Assembly (NCBI RefSeq): GCF_023074055.1
Contig: NZ_JADPKR010000078.1
Location: 62,001 to 126,000, forward strand
Length of the DNA: 64,000 bases
Source: Bradyrhizobium sp. 141
Lineage (GTDB): Bacteria; Pseudomonadota; Alphaproteobacteria; Rhizobiales; Xanthobacteraceae
Reading direction: 5' to 3'
Positions within the stretch are counted from its first letter, which is position 1. Every line of letters starts with the position of its first letter. The notes under the pieces are model-generated. The model was given only the letters and a program-made list of their open reading frames with translations, made no database searches and was not told the DNA's origin. Made by a program: the position numbers and the translations under genes. This document shows, piece by piece, positions 26,129 to 34,672 of this stretch.

Positions 26129-26881
26129 ATGATCGATCCGCTGCTCATCCTCATCGCCGCCGTCTTCCTGATCGCCGGATTCGTCAAGGGCGTGGTCGGG
26201 CTCGGCCTGCCGACGGTGTCCATGGGCCTCCTCGCGGTGAGTATGACACCGAGCCGCGCCATCGCCATCGTCATCGTGCCGGCCATCGTCACTAACATCT
26301 GGCAGACCTTCGTCGGCCCGTATTTGCGCGACATCCTGAGGCGGCTATGGCCGCTGATGATCGGCACCGTGATCGGCTGCTGGCTCAATGCCGGCGCGCT
26401 GACCGGCCCGCATGCGCGCTACGGCACGATCGTGCTCGGCGCCCTGCTCGTCATCTATGCCGTAATCGGTCTGAACAAGTTCCAGTTTCGCGTCACACCT
26501 CGGAACGAGAAATGGGTCGGCGGCGTGGTCGGTGTCGTCACCGGCGTGATCTCGGCCTCGACCGGGGTGCAGGTGATCCCTTCGATGCCGTTCATGCAGG
26601 CGATCGGCATGGAGAAGGACGAGCTGGTGCAGGCGCTCGGCGTGTTCTTCACGACTGCGACGCTGGCGCTCGCGTTTAACCTCACCGCCGGCGGATTGTT
26701 GACGCCAGCCAATACCGTGCCGGGCGCCGTGGGCCTCGCCATGGCCTTTGCCGGCATGTTCATCGGCCAGTCGGTGCGGGCGCGGATGCCGGCCGAAGCT
26801 TTCCGCCGCTGGTTCCTGATCGCGATGATCCTGCTCGGCCTTTATCTCGCCGGCAGCGCGCTGCTGAAAGAATTCGCGTAA
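26129..26881 (+). CDS. TauE/SafE-family sulfite/organic-acid exporter
   Basis: About 250 residues with eight hydrophobic segments and the repeated glycine-rich motif of the family (FLIAGFVKGVVGLGLPTVSMGLL near the start, VGVVTGVISASTGVQVIPSMPF in the middle). Members export sulfite, sulfoacetate or related anions. The divergent LysR gene probably controls it. The ATG at 26129 starts directly with the first helix. Confidence 0.87.
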   Translation: MIDPLLILIAAVFLIAGFVKGVVGLGLPTVSMGLLAVSMTPSRAIAIVIVPAIVTNIWQTFVGPYLRDILRRLWPLMIGTVIGCWLNAGALTGPHARYGTIVLGALLVIYAVIGLNKFQFRVTPRNEKWVGGVVGVVTGVISASTGVQVIPSMPFMQAIGMEKDELVQALGVFFTTATLALAFNLTAGGLLTPANTVPGAVGLAMAFAGMFIGQSVRARMPAEAFRRWFLIAMILLGLYLAGSALLKEFA

Positions 26882-26925
26882 AGGCGATTGTAGGGTGCCG
26901 CGCTCACATCATTCGTTCGAATGAC

Positions 26926-27558
26926 TTACCGCGTCTCCAACATGGCGACGCGGATACCGAGATAGATGAAGAGGCCGCCGAGAGCGCGGTTGACCCAGGC
27001 GATCGCGCCCTCCGACTTGCGCAGCCGGTGGGCGGCTTTCGCCGCAAACGCCGCCAGCACCAGGCACCACAGCGTTCCCGTGCAGATGAAGATCAGGCCG
27101 AGCGTCAGGAACGCGAGCGGCTTATGGGGTGAATCGGCCGCGACGAATTGCGGCAGGAAGGCCAGGAAGAACAGCGCGACCTTGGGATTGAGCGCATTGG
27201 TGAAGACACCCTGCAGGAACACCCGCCGCAGCGAGCTCCGCACCGGCTCATCGATCGCCGCCGCCAGCACCGGGCGCGACCACAGCATCTGAAGCCCGGT
27301 GATGACGAGATAGGCCGCGCCGACCAGCTTCAAGATCGAGAAGGCAGTCGACGATGCCATTAGCAGGGCTGAAAGGCCGATCGCCGCAGCCGCGACATGG
27401 ACAAAACAGCCGCAACTGATGCCGAATGCGGCCGCGGCTCCGCCCCGCCAGCCCATCTGCATGCTGCGGCCGATGACGTAAACGGAATCAGGCCCCGGCG
27501 TGATGTTGAGCAGCAGCCCCGACAGGATGAAGAGCCAGATTTCGTGAATGCCCAGCAT
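26926..27558 (-). CDS. LysE/RhtB-family amino-acid exporter
   Basis: A 210-residue LysE-superfamily protein with five to six membrane segments. It starts with LFILSGLLLNITPGPDSVYVIGRSM, the conserved N-terminal signature, and GVFTNALNPKVALFFLAFLPQFV in the middle. Members export amino acids or homoserine lactones. It converges with the TauE gene and no regulator is adjacent. Confidence 0.9.
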   Translation of the reverse strand: MLGIHEIWLFILSGLLLNITPGPDSVYVIGRSMQMGWRGGAAAAFGISCGCFVHVAAAAIGLSALLMASSTAFSILKLVGAAYLVITGLQMLWSRPVLAAAIDEPVRSSLRRVFLQGVFTNALNPKVALFFLAFLPQFVAADSPHKPLAFLTLGLIFICTGTLWCLVLAAFAAKAAHRLRKSEGAIAWVNRALGGLFIYLGIRVAMLETR

Positions 27559-27780
27559 GCGAGGTGCCCCTGCCGCCGCCCCTGCGGTCGCAATTCCGCT
27601 TAGCCGGTTCGTCCGTCCCCGTCCACCGCCGGGACTGCGTAGGATTTACCTCGAATTTGCAATGCGGATCGTACTTCCGCTCGGCCTCATCTGCTTTATA
27701 AAGGCGGGGTTCTTGAAATGCGGGATTCGAGGCGACTGCCACGCCGTGGCCGGTCCTCCCTCCCTTGGAGCTCCGAGGAT

Positions 27781-29577
27781 ATGGAAAGACGTCTGGCCGC
27801 CATTGTCTGCGCCGATGTCGCCGGCTATTCGCGCATGATGGGCAGCGACGAGGCTGGCACCCATGCCGCTTTCAAGGCCCATCGCAGCGCGATCCACCCC
27901 ATTATCCTCAATCACGGCGGCCGCGTCGTCAAAAACACGGGCGACGGCTTCCTGCTGGAGTTCCCCTCGATTGTCGGCGCCACCGAGGCCGCGATCGCGA
28001 TGCAGACGCTGATGGCGGAGCGTAATCACCATCTGCCGGCCGATCGCGCCATGCAGTTCCGGCTCGGCATCCACATGGGCGACGTCATCGCCGACGAGGA
28101 CGAGGTGTTCGGTGACGATGTCAACATTGCCGTCCGCCTGGAATCGGTGGCGACCCCCGGCGGCTTCGCGATCTCGGCCAAGGCCTATCGCGAGGCGAGC
28201 AAGCATCTCACCGCGCTGCTGACCGATGCCGGCAACCATCGCTTCAAGAACATCAAGGATGCGGTCGGAGTCTGGACCTGGACGCCTGAGGGCGCGCCGG
28301 CGCTCGCACCCGAGCTGAGGGAGGCATCCGCCCTCTCGCAACAGTACCGCACCGCGATCGTCGGCGTGCTGCCCTTCGCCAATCTCAGCGATGCCCAGGA
28401 CGAATATTTCTCCGACGGCCTCACCGAGGATCTGATCCACGCGCTGTCGCTGCAATCTTTCTACCGCGTGCTGAGCCGCAACTCGACCTTCGCCTTCAAG
28501 GGCAAGAACACCAGCACGCGCCTGATCGCGCGCGAGATCGACGCCACCTATCTGATCCAGGGCTCGGTGCGGCGCGCCGGCGCCAAGATCCGCGTTACCG
28601 CCGAGCTGATCGCGCCGGAGACCGGCGAGCAGCTCTGGACCGGCCGCTACGATCGCGACATCGGCGACCTCTTCGCGATGCAGGACGAGATCACCACCAA
28701 CCTGTCCGCCGCCATCGCCACCGAGATCGTCCGGGCCGAGGCCTCCGCACCGGCGCGCCTGAGCACCGACGTGAGCGCCTGGGACCGCTTCCTCAAGGGC
28801 CTGTCGCATTACTACCGGCAGACCAAGGAAGACCTGGCCGCCGCCGTCGACCTGTTCCGCGAGGCCATCCGGCTCGATCCCAAACTGTCGATCGCGCATG
28901 CCTATCTCGCCACGATCCAGATCCAGAGCATCCAGTTCGGCTGGGTCAAGGGCACGCGGGAGATGTGGGCCGAAGCGATGCACCTCGCTGAAACCAGCGT
29001 CCGGCTCGACCCGCGCTCCTCCTTCGCGTTTTCGATCTTGTCCTGGGCTCACGGCATGGAGGGGCACTACGAGGCCGCGATGGATGCCGCCAAGCGCGCG
29101 GTCGCGCTCAACCCCTACGACAACGGCGCGCGCGGCGTGCTGGGCATCTGCCATTTCATCATCGGCGAGCACCGCGAGGCGATCGAGCTGTTTTCGATGG
29201 CGGTGCAGCGCGACAACAGCGACCCGCGCTATCAATGGGCGGCGCTGAACGCCTTCAGTCACTACCTGTTGCGCCAATATGACGCGACCCTGTCATGGGC
29301 TCGCGAGCAGCTCTACATCAACCCGAACCACATGCAGGCGCTGGCGATCCGCGCCGCGGCTTTGGCTCAGATGGGACGGAGTGGCGAGGCGAGCGAGGCC
29401 ATCGGCGTGCTGATGGGAAACTATCCAACCCTGAATGTCGACAGGCACTTGCGCAACTTCCACTGGAAGCGGCCTGAGGACCTCGCCCATTACCGCGAGG
29501 GGCTGCTGAAGGCCGGCGTGCCGCTCGGCAAGCTGACCCTGGTGCAGAGCGACGTCAAACGCGCCGCCGAGTCCTGA
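27781..29577 (+). CDS. Class III adenylate/guanylate cyclase with TPR-like C-terminus
   Basis: About 598 residues. The N-terminal class III cyclase domain (1-180) keeps the metal aspartates in CADVAGYSRMM (D12) and VVKNTGDGFLLEF, and the transition-state Asn/Arg in GDDVNIAVRLE. Next comes a TolB-N-like segment (VLPFANLSDAQDEYFSDGLTEDLI, about 195-320), then TPR-like helices to the end. This cyclase-TPR architecture is abundant in rhizobia. It would make cAMP (or cGMP) in response to an unknown signal, in the cytoplasm. The ATG at 27781 starts at the domain edge; 21 upstream in-frame codons look non-coding. Confidence 0.88.
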   Translation: MERRLAAIVCADVAGYSRMMGSDEAGTHAAFKAHRSAIHPIILNHGGRVVKNTGDGFLLEFPSIVGATEAAIAMQTLMAERNHHLPADRAMQFRLGIHMGDVIADEDEVFGDDVNIAVRLESVATPGGFAISAKAYREASKHLTALLTDAGNHRFKNIKDAVGVWTWTPEGAPALAPELREASALSQQYRTAIVGVLPFANLSDAQDEYFSDGLTEDLIHALSLQSFYRVLSRNSTFAFKGKNTSTRLIAREIDATYLIQGSVRRAGAKIRVTAELIAPETGEQLWTGRYDRDIGDLFAMQDEITTNLSAAIATEIVRAEASAPARLSTDVSAWDRFLKGLSHYYRQTKEDLAAAVDLFREAIRLDPKLSIAHAYLATIQIQSIQFGWVKGTREMWAEAMHLAETSVRLDPRSSFAFSILSWAHGMEGHYEAAMDAAKRAVALNPYDNGARGVLGICHFIIGEHREAIELFSMAVQRDNSDPRYQWAALNAFSHYLLRQYDATLSWAREQLYINPNHMQALAIRAAALAQMGRSGEASEAIGVLMGNYPTLNVDRHLRNFHWKRPEDLAHYREGLLKAGVPLGKLTLVQSDVKRAAES

Positions 29578-29582
29578 ACGAC

Positions 29583-29616
29583 GGGCTCTTGGCAGTCAGG
29601 GCTCTTGGCAGCCCTG
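29583..29616. repeat. 13-base tandem direct repeat with hairpin
   Basis: GGGCTCTTGGCAG occurs at 29583-29595 and again at 29599-29611. The second copy is part of a 7-base hairpin, CAGGGCT with AGCCCTG (29597-29616). It lies six bases after the cyclase stop and may act as a weak terminator. Confidence 0.5.
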
Positions 29617-29648
29617 ATCGGTCCCTGGCAAATCCGCACCGGCTTTTG

Positions 29649-29677
29649 TTGACACGACAGTGAATTCGGCCACACTT
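29649..29677 (+). promoter_or_regulatory. Possible promoter before the di-heme membrane protein
   Basis: A perfect -35 hexamer TTGACA (29649-29654) is followed after 17 bases by ACACTT, a poor -10. It lies about 105 bases upstream of the next gene. Offered as a candidate only. Confidence 0.3.
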
Positions 29678-29781
29678 CGCTACACGCTGAAGTAGTATCC
29701 GCTGCTGTCGGTTTGTTAGGACTTTCCGCGCTCTAACAGCGCGCCTGCGCATTTCGATTCGCTGTTTTCAGGATTTGGGCC

Positions 29782-32553
29782 ATGCATCATCCCACTTCGA
29801 AGCCGCCCTTCGATCCCTCGGTCCCGGTCTCGCCGAACAATCCCTGTCCGTTCCTGCGCGGCCTCGTCGGTGAAGGTTTCGTCGAGGGCGGGACCGTCCC
29901 GCTCAACACGCTCTCGCAGACAATCGCGAATGCCACCGGCGAGACGGGGCTGAAGAAGATCTCGGCCCGCATCCAGGTCCGCGGCGTTGCGCTCATCGCC
30001 AACGGTATCGGTCACATTCTGAAGAGCATCTGGTCGGGCGCGCAGCTCGACGCGCTGCGCGGTGGTCCGCTCGACAAGCGCGGCGCCGGCTCGCGCATCC
30101 TCGGCGTCGACGGCCAGGTCAACGAGGACGAGATCGCGCGGCTCGCGAGCTTCGGCCGGACCTACACCGACCCGAACACCGGTAGCAGCGAGCCCGGCCT
30201 CAACGCCGCGGAAATCAAGACCTTCATGCGCGACAACCTCAAGCGCGCCGGCAGCGCCGCACGCTGGTACTACCCGCTGCTGATGAAGTTCGAATGGCCC
30301 ATCCTTTTGAAGATCATCGGCAAGGGCAAGAATGACGAGGAGCGTTATCTCAGCGTGGCCGACGTGCGCACGCTGTTCAACGAGCGCAGATTCCCCGACC
30401 GTATCAACCAGCGGATATTGTCGCAGCCGCTGCTGTCGGCCTGCCAGCTGCGCTTTCGCTGGGCGGTCGCGCTGACGGCGTTCGTCATCGGCCTTGGCCT
30501 CGTCGCGCTGGTGGCCGTCGCCGAATTCCCCAACCAGGTCCGCGCCATGCTGCCGCAGAAGGGAATCCTCGTAAATTTTCTGCCGCCGCCCTTGCCTACG
30601 GTCCCGGAGACGAAGGCCGCCTTCTGGCTCGATCAGAACTGGTCGCTGAAGGATCGGCACTGGTTCCATCATGCCAGCCAGGGCACCGCGACCTTCCCGG
30701 TGCCCTACGAATGGTTCATGGCGCTGGAGCAGCCGCGGCTTCATCTGTTCTCAAAGCCGGGCATGATGAAGAACAGCGCCTATCTCGAAGGCTTCGGCTT
30801 CATCCCGAGCCCGCAGTCGATCCAGACCGACACGACGACACTGCGCCGCTTCGGTTACGCCAATGTCTATGAGACGACGCAGGTGCCGGACTGGTCGACC
30901 AGGTGGACCCCGGCGGAGAACGTCGACGGCCTGCCGGTCGGCTTCGCGCGGATGTCCGGCGTCGTCGATCCCGCGACCGGCCGTCGCGAGGAGGACAAGA
31001 TCGGGCTGACCTGCTCGGCCTGCCACACCGGCCAGATCCATTACCAGGGCGTGGACGTCCGCTTCGACGGCGGCCCAGCCATGACCGACCTGAAGAAGCT
31101 GGAACTCTCCACCGGCCTTTCAATCGCCTACACGCTCTACGTCCCGTTCCGCTTCCAACGCTTTGCCGATCGCGTGCTCGGCCCCGACGCCAGCAAGACG
31201 GACCGCGCCGCACTCAAGCAGAAGCTCAGCGCGATCGGCACGTTCCTGATCGACTGGGCGAAGACACAGCAACAGACGATTGAAGGCAAGAAGACCTGGA
31301 ACGGCAGGCAGCAGCAGGACACAGAGGAAGGGTTCGGCCGCCTCGACGCGCTCAACCGCATCGGCAACCAGGTCTTCTCGCAGGATCTGGCGCTGAGCGG
31401 GGTCAAGGGATTCGAGAAGAACCTGCACGCCCAGGATGCGCCGGTCAGCTATCCCCCAATCTGGACCGTGCCCTGGTTCAAGTTCGCCCAATACGACGCC
31501 TCGATCGAGCAGCCGTTGATCCGCAACGCCGGCGAAGCGCTTGGCGTGACCGCGCTGCTCAATCTGTCCGACGCCTATCCGGAGGAAAGGCTGTGGCGGT
31601 CCTCGGTCCACATCAGGACACTCGGGTGGATCGAGGACATGCTGAGAGGTCCCGATCCGTTCAAGCCGGCCGATCCTTCCACCGGTCCGAAGTTCGGCGG
31701 CCTGCTCGCGCCGAAATGGCCTTCGCAGATCCTCGGCGATGCATGGCGGCTGAAGCCCGATCGCGTCGAGCGCGGCCGCGCCATCTACGCCGAGATGTGC
31801 TCCGGATGCCACCTGCCGGCCGTCGACACCCCCGCCTTCTGGTCATCGAAGCATTGGGAGCCGAACGGCGACAGCAAGGTCCTGAACGCGGTGACGATCC
31901 CCCTCGACGAAATCAAGACGGATCCCGAACAGTCGCTCGTTCTCAGCAAGAGGATCGTCGATGTGCCCGGCTTCCTGAAGGTGAATACGGCCGATCTCCA
32001 GAAATGGTGGCAATGCGAGGTCCCGACCGCGAGCACCTCGCCCAACGAGATGGTCTATGCGCTCGGCCTCATGACGGTGGTCGATCTCGTCGCCCGCAAA
32101 TGGATGGACGATGAGAATATCCCCGAGGCCGAGCGTGGGAAGATTTGGAATCTCGCGCGCAAGAACTGTCTCAATCCGGCGCCTGATCCGCGCTATCGCG
32201 CGCGGCCGCTGAACGGCATCTGGGCCACGGCGCCTTACCTGCACAACGGTTCGGTGCCCTCGTTGTATTGGCTGCTGAAGCCGGCGAGCGAGCGCCCGCA
32301 AAAATTCTGCATGGGCCGCCGCGACTATGACCCTGACACCGTGGGCTTTGCGGTGACCGCGGACGAGAAATGCAAGACGGGCGAAACGCAGTTTTCGGCG
32401 GGGTCGGAGAAGGATCCGATCCAGGGCAACAGCGTGCTCGGCCATTCCTTCGAGCGCAAGGACGGCGAGCCGAAACGCCCCGGCGTGATCGGCCGCATGT
32501 TCAAGGACGATGCCGAGCGCTACGATTTGATCGAGTATCTGAAGACGCTGTAG
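29782..32553 (+). CDS. Membrane fusion of a peroxidase-like domain and a RoxA-like di-heme cytochrome c
   Basis: A 923-residue protein with three parts. Residues 1-225 have no signal peptide and carry NPCPFLRGLVGEGF (PCP at 21-23) and, near the end, YLSVADVRTLFNERRFP. These look like the start and end of heme-thiolate peroxidases (Peroxidase_2), although the Mg-binding E-H-D reads more like E-D-E at 115-117. One membrane helix follows at about 226-248. The rest is a di-heme c-type region with CSACH (411-415) and CSGCH (673-677) and PYLHNGSVPSL (818-828), as in the RoxA/di-heme peroxidase family. The heme c part must be periplasmic. Substrate unknown. No close operon partner. Confidence 0.75.
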   Translation: MHHPTSKPPFDPSVPVSPNNPCPFLRGLVGEGFVEGGTVPLNTLSQTIANATGETGLKKISARIQVRGVALIANGIGHILKSIWSGAQLDALRGGPLDKRGAGSRILGVDGQVNEDEIARLASFGRTYTDPNTGSSEPGLNAAEIKTFMRDNLKRAGSAARWYYPLLMKFEWPILLKIIGKGKNDEERYLSVADVRTLFNERRFPDRINQRILSQPLLSACQLRFRWAVALTAFVIGLGLVALVAVAEFPNQVRAMLPQKGILVNFLPPPLPTVPETKAAFWLDQNWSLKDRHWFHHASQGTATFPVPYEWFMALEQPRLHLFSKPGMMKNSAYLEGFGFIPSPQSIQTDTTTLRRFGYANVYETTQVPDWSTRWTPAENVDGLPVGFARMSGVVDPATGRREEDKIGLTCSACHTGQIHYQGVDVRFDGGPAMTDLKKLELSTGLSIAYTLYVPFRFQRFADRVLGPDASKTDRAALKQKLSAIGTFLIDWAKTQQQTIEGKKTWNGRQQQDTEEGFGRLDALNRIGNQVFSQDLALSGVKGFEKNLHAQDAPVSYPPIWTVPWFKFAQYDASIEQPLIRNAGEALGVTALLNLSDAYPEERLWRSSVHIRTLGWIEDMLRGPDPFKPADPSTGPKFGGLLAPKWPSQILGDAWRLKPDRVERGRAIYAEMCSGCHLPAVDTPAFWSSKHWEPNGDSKVLNAVTIPLDEIKTDPEQSLVLSKRIVDVPGFLKVNTADLQKWWQCEVPTASTSPNEMVYALGLMTVVDLVARKWMDDENIPEAERGKIWNLARKNCLNPAPDPRYRARPLNGIWATAPYLHNGSVPSLYWLLKPASERPQKFCMGRRDYDPDTVGFAVTADEKCKTGETQFSAGSEKDPIQGNSVLGHSFERKDGEPKRPGVIGRMFKDDAERYDLIEYLKTL

Positions 32554-32564
32554 TGCCTTTCTTA

Positions 32565-32718
32565 CCTCGCCCCGCTTGCGGGGAGAGGTCGGATCGCCCC
32601 CGGCGATGCGCAGCATCGTCCGGCGCGATCCGGGTGAGGGGGTACAGGTCTCTCGACGATCTCGCATGCGGAGAGAGCCCCTCACCCCAACCCTCTCCCC
32701 GTAAGAACGGGGCGAGGG
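32565..32718. repeat. Intergenic palindromic repeat, family B
   Basis: About 154 bases with complementary ends: CCTCGCCCCGCTTGCGGGGAG on the left is mirrored by CCCCGTAAGAACGGGGCGAGG on the right, with CCGGGTGAGGGG and CCCCTCACCCC inside. A shortened relative (CCCTCTCC...GGAGAGGG) is at 47539-47561. Confidence 0.7.
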
Positions 32719-32743
32719 AGCGCACCGCCTTCGCGGATGCATC

Positions 32744-33691
32744 TCACTTGAACAGCGGCGTGCCCGGCACGAAGGCATCGAAGGCGGCCCAGAACTGGGA
32801 GCGGTAGCGATCCTGCTCCTGGAGGATCTCGTGCTTGGCGCCGGCGATCACGAGATGGGAGCCGGCGCGCAAGTGATATGCAAATTCCTCGATCGCCGCG
32901 GTGGAGACCACGGCGTCGTTGGAAGCCGCCAGCATCAGGATCGGTTGGCGGATCTGCGAGGGGTAGTTCACGCCCTTGAACGTGTTCATCGCGCGGAAGG
33001 CGGTATCGGCCCAGGCCACGGTCGGTGACGCCAGCCCGAGCGTCGGATCCTCCTCCAGGATCGCGGCATTGCGTGCATAGCGCACCGGATCGCTGGTCAC
33101 GGGATTGTTGATGAAGGGGTCGAGCCCGGTGAGGCGGTCGCTGCCCCCTGGGACATAACGGCCGCCCTGCCCGAGCAGACGCATCGTCTTGAGCAGCGCA
33201 CGCACCGGAAGCGAGGTGGTGCGGCCAGGCAGGTCGATCATCGGCGCTGACAGCACCATACGGTCGAACCAGCGCTTGCCCGCATGCGCCACCCGCAGCA
33301 TCACCGTGCCGCCCATGGAGTGGGCCAGCGCGAAGAACGGCGGCGGGCAATCCGGCAGCACCACCTGCTGCACGAAGGCCTCGACGTCGACCTCGAAATC
33401 GGAGAAATCGCGCACATAGCCCTTGCGCGGGTCGCGCAGGCGGCGCGAGGAATGGCCCTGCCCGCGCCAGTCGATCATCGCCACCGCAAAGCCGCGGTCG
33501 CGCAGATCGCGCACGGTTTCGAAATATTTCTCGATCTGCTCGCTGCGTCCGGTGAAGACGCAGACGGTGCCCTTGCGGTTCGCCGGAGGCGCCCAGCGCG
33601 CAAAGCGGAGCTCGGCGCCATCGGGCGTCTTGATGGTGCCGCTGACGACGTCTTCGGGAACGGGATTGGACGGGATCGAGACCAGCGTCAT
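32744..33691 (-). CDS. Lysophospholipase-like alpha/beta-hydrolase
   Basis: A 315-residue cytosolic hydrolase of the serine aminopeptidase S33/PldB group. The oxyanion region is VCVFTGRSEQIEKYFE, followed by DWRGQGHSSR, the nucleophile elbow AHSMGGTVML, the acid in LAASNDAVVS and the histidine in GAKHEILQE. Such enzymes hydrolyse lysophospholipids or monoacylglycerols. The catalytic triad is complete. It is divergent from hsp20. Confidence 0.86.
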   Translation of the reverse strand: MTLVSIPSNPVPEDVVSGTIKTPDGAELRFARWAPPANRKGTVCVFTGRSEQIEKYFETVRDLRDRGFAVAMIDWRGQGHSSRRLRDPRKGYVRDFSDFEVDVEAFVQQVVLPDCPPPFFALAHSMGGTVMLRVAHAGKRWFDRMVLSAPMIDLPGRTTSLPVRALLKTMRLLGQGGRYVPGGSDRLTGLDPFINNPVTSDPVRYARNAAILEEDPTLGLASPTVAWADTAFRAMNTFKGVNYPSQIRQPILMLAASNDAVVSTAAIEEFAYHLRAGSHLVIAGAKHEILQEQDRYRSQFWAAFDAFVPGTPLFK

Positions 33692-33764
33692 GATTGGAGG
33701 TGCTTGGGCGCGAAGTGCTGCAAATCAAGGGGCCAAAGCGCCGAAAAGGCGCAAATGCCGCCCT

Positions 33765-33792
33765 CTTGAACGCCGTCTCGTTCCACCCATAT
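33765..33792 (+). promoter_or_regulatory. Sigma-32 (RpoH) type promoter of hsp20
   Basis: CTTGAA (33765-33770), 15 bases, then CCCATAT (33786-33792) agrees well with the RpoH consensus. The predicted start leaves a 5' untranslated region of about 110 bases, as expected for a ROSE-controlled gene. Confidence 0.65.
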
Positions 33793-33799
33793 CACCTTC

Positions 33800-33912
33800 G
33801 TGCAGGCCGCTACCAGTGTTTCGGAACCGGAACATCAGGCTGCACACAGACTAAAGCCCGGCCCGATTGGCGGGCGGGTTACCAAACAGTCGCTCAATGG
33901 AGGACTAGGACC
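33800..33912 (+). promoter_or_regulatory. ROSE-like RNA thermometer leader of hsp20
   Basis: The leader folds into several GC-rich hairpins. Just before the ATG it contains TCGCT (33890-33894) followed closely by the ribosome site GGAGGA (33899-33904). ROSE elements, first found in Bradyrhizobium small heat-shock genes, use U-(U/C)-G-C-U to mask the Shine-Dalgarno at low temperature. Motif and placement agree. Confidence 0.7.
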
Positions 33913-34380
33913 ATGCGTAGCTACGATCTCACCCCGTTCTATCGTTCCACCGTCGGCTTCGACCGCCTCTTCAGCCTACTCGACCAGGCCGGTTCGGACG
34001 GCAGCCCCGGTTATCCCCCCTACAACATCGAGCGTACCGGCGAGAACGCCTACCGCATCACCGTTGCGGTCTCGGGCTTCGCCAGGGATGAGCTCTCCAT
34101 CGTCGCGAAGGAAAATACGCTGACGATCAAGGGCGAGAAGGTCGCCAACGAGAACTCGAAGTCCGAAGTGCTCTACCGCGGCATCGCCGCGCGTGCCTTC
34201 GAGCGCGCCTTCCAGCTCGCCGACTTCGTGCAGGTCAAGGACGCCTCACTCGAGAACGGGCTGCTTCACGTCGATCTCGTCCGCGAGATTCCCGAGGCGA
34301 AGAAACCCCGCCAGATCGCGATCAACGCCGGCGCACCGAAGGCGCAGGTGATCGAGAACTCGGCCGCGCAAGCCGCCTAG
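33913..34380 (+). CDS. Hsp20-family small heat-shock protein
   Basis: A 155-residue alpha-crystallin-domain chaperone that holds unfolding proteins for refolding. The N-terminus MRSYDLTPFYRSTVGFDRLF and the core PPYNIERTGENAYRITVAVSGF, ending GLLHVDLVREIPE, are those of rhizobial class A small heat-shock proteins. Regulation is visible: an RpoH-type promoter, a ROSE-like leader, and a good intrinsic terminator downstream. Confidence 0.92.
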   Translation: MRSYDLTPFYRSTVGFDRLFSLLDQAGSDGSPGYPPYNIERTGENAYRITVAVSGFARDELSIVAKENTLTIKGEKVANENSKSEVLYRGIAARAFERAFQLADFVQVKDASLENGLLHVDLVREIPEAKKPRQIAINAGAPKAQVIENSAAQAA

Positions 34381-34408
34381 GCAGCACGCGACTTCCAGGT
34401 TGAGAAAA

Positions 34409-34435
34409 CGCCCCGGTGCCCCGGGGCGTTTTTTT
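34409..34435 (+). terminator. Intrinsic terminator of hsp20
   Basis: An 8-base stem, CGCCCCGG with CCGGGGCG, and a 4-base loop, followed directly by seven T. Confidence 0.9.
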
Positions 34436-34672
34436 GCTTGTTCTGTCGTTGCCTCGCGAAGCGCCCGCGAGCAGCCGGCTGGTTTTCGGTTGAACTGGAA
34501 ATACAGGGTTGAGTCTGTCGTTCTACGTTACCGCCCACACTACGTAACCTTGCTTACGCGTCTCGTGCGCGCCCGATCAGGACGTTTGTCACGGATGAGT
34601 GACCAAGCGTAACGCCGCCACCCCGGGCACCGTCCTTTGGGCATCGAACCCAAAACAAAACGGAGAACGATC

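Noticed and set aside
34500..34620. ACGTTAC / ACGTAAC repeats upstream of the secreted hydrolase as an operator
   Set aside because: The copies are in irregular orientation and spacing and do not form a clean palindrome, so no operator is called.
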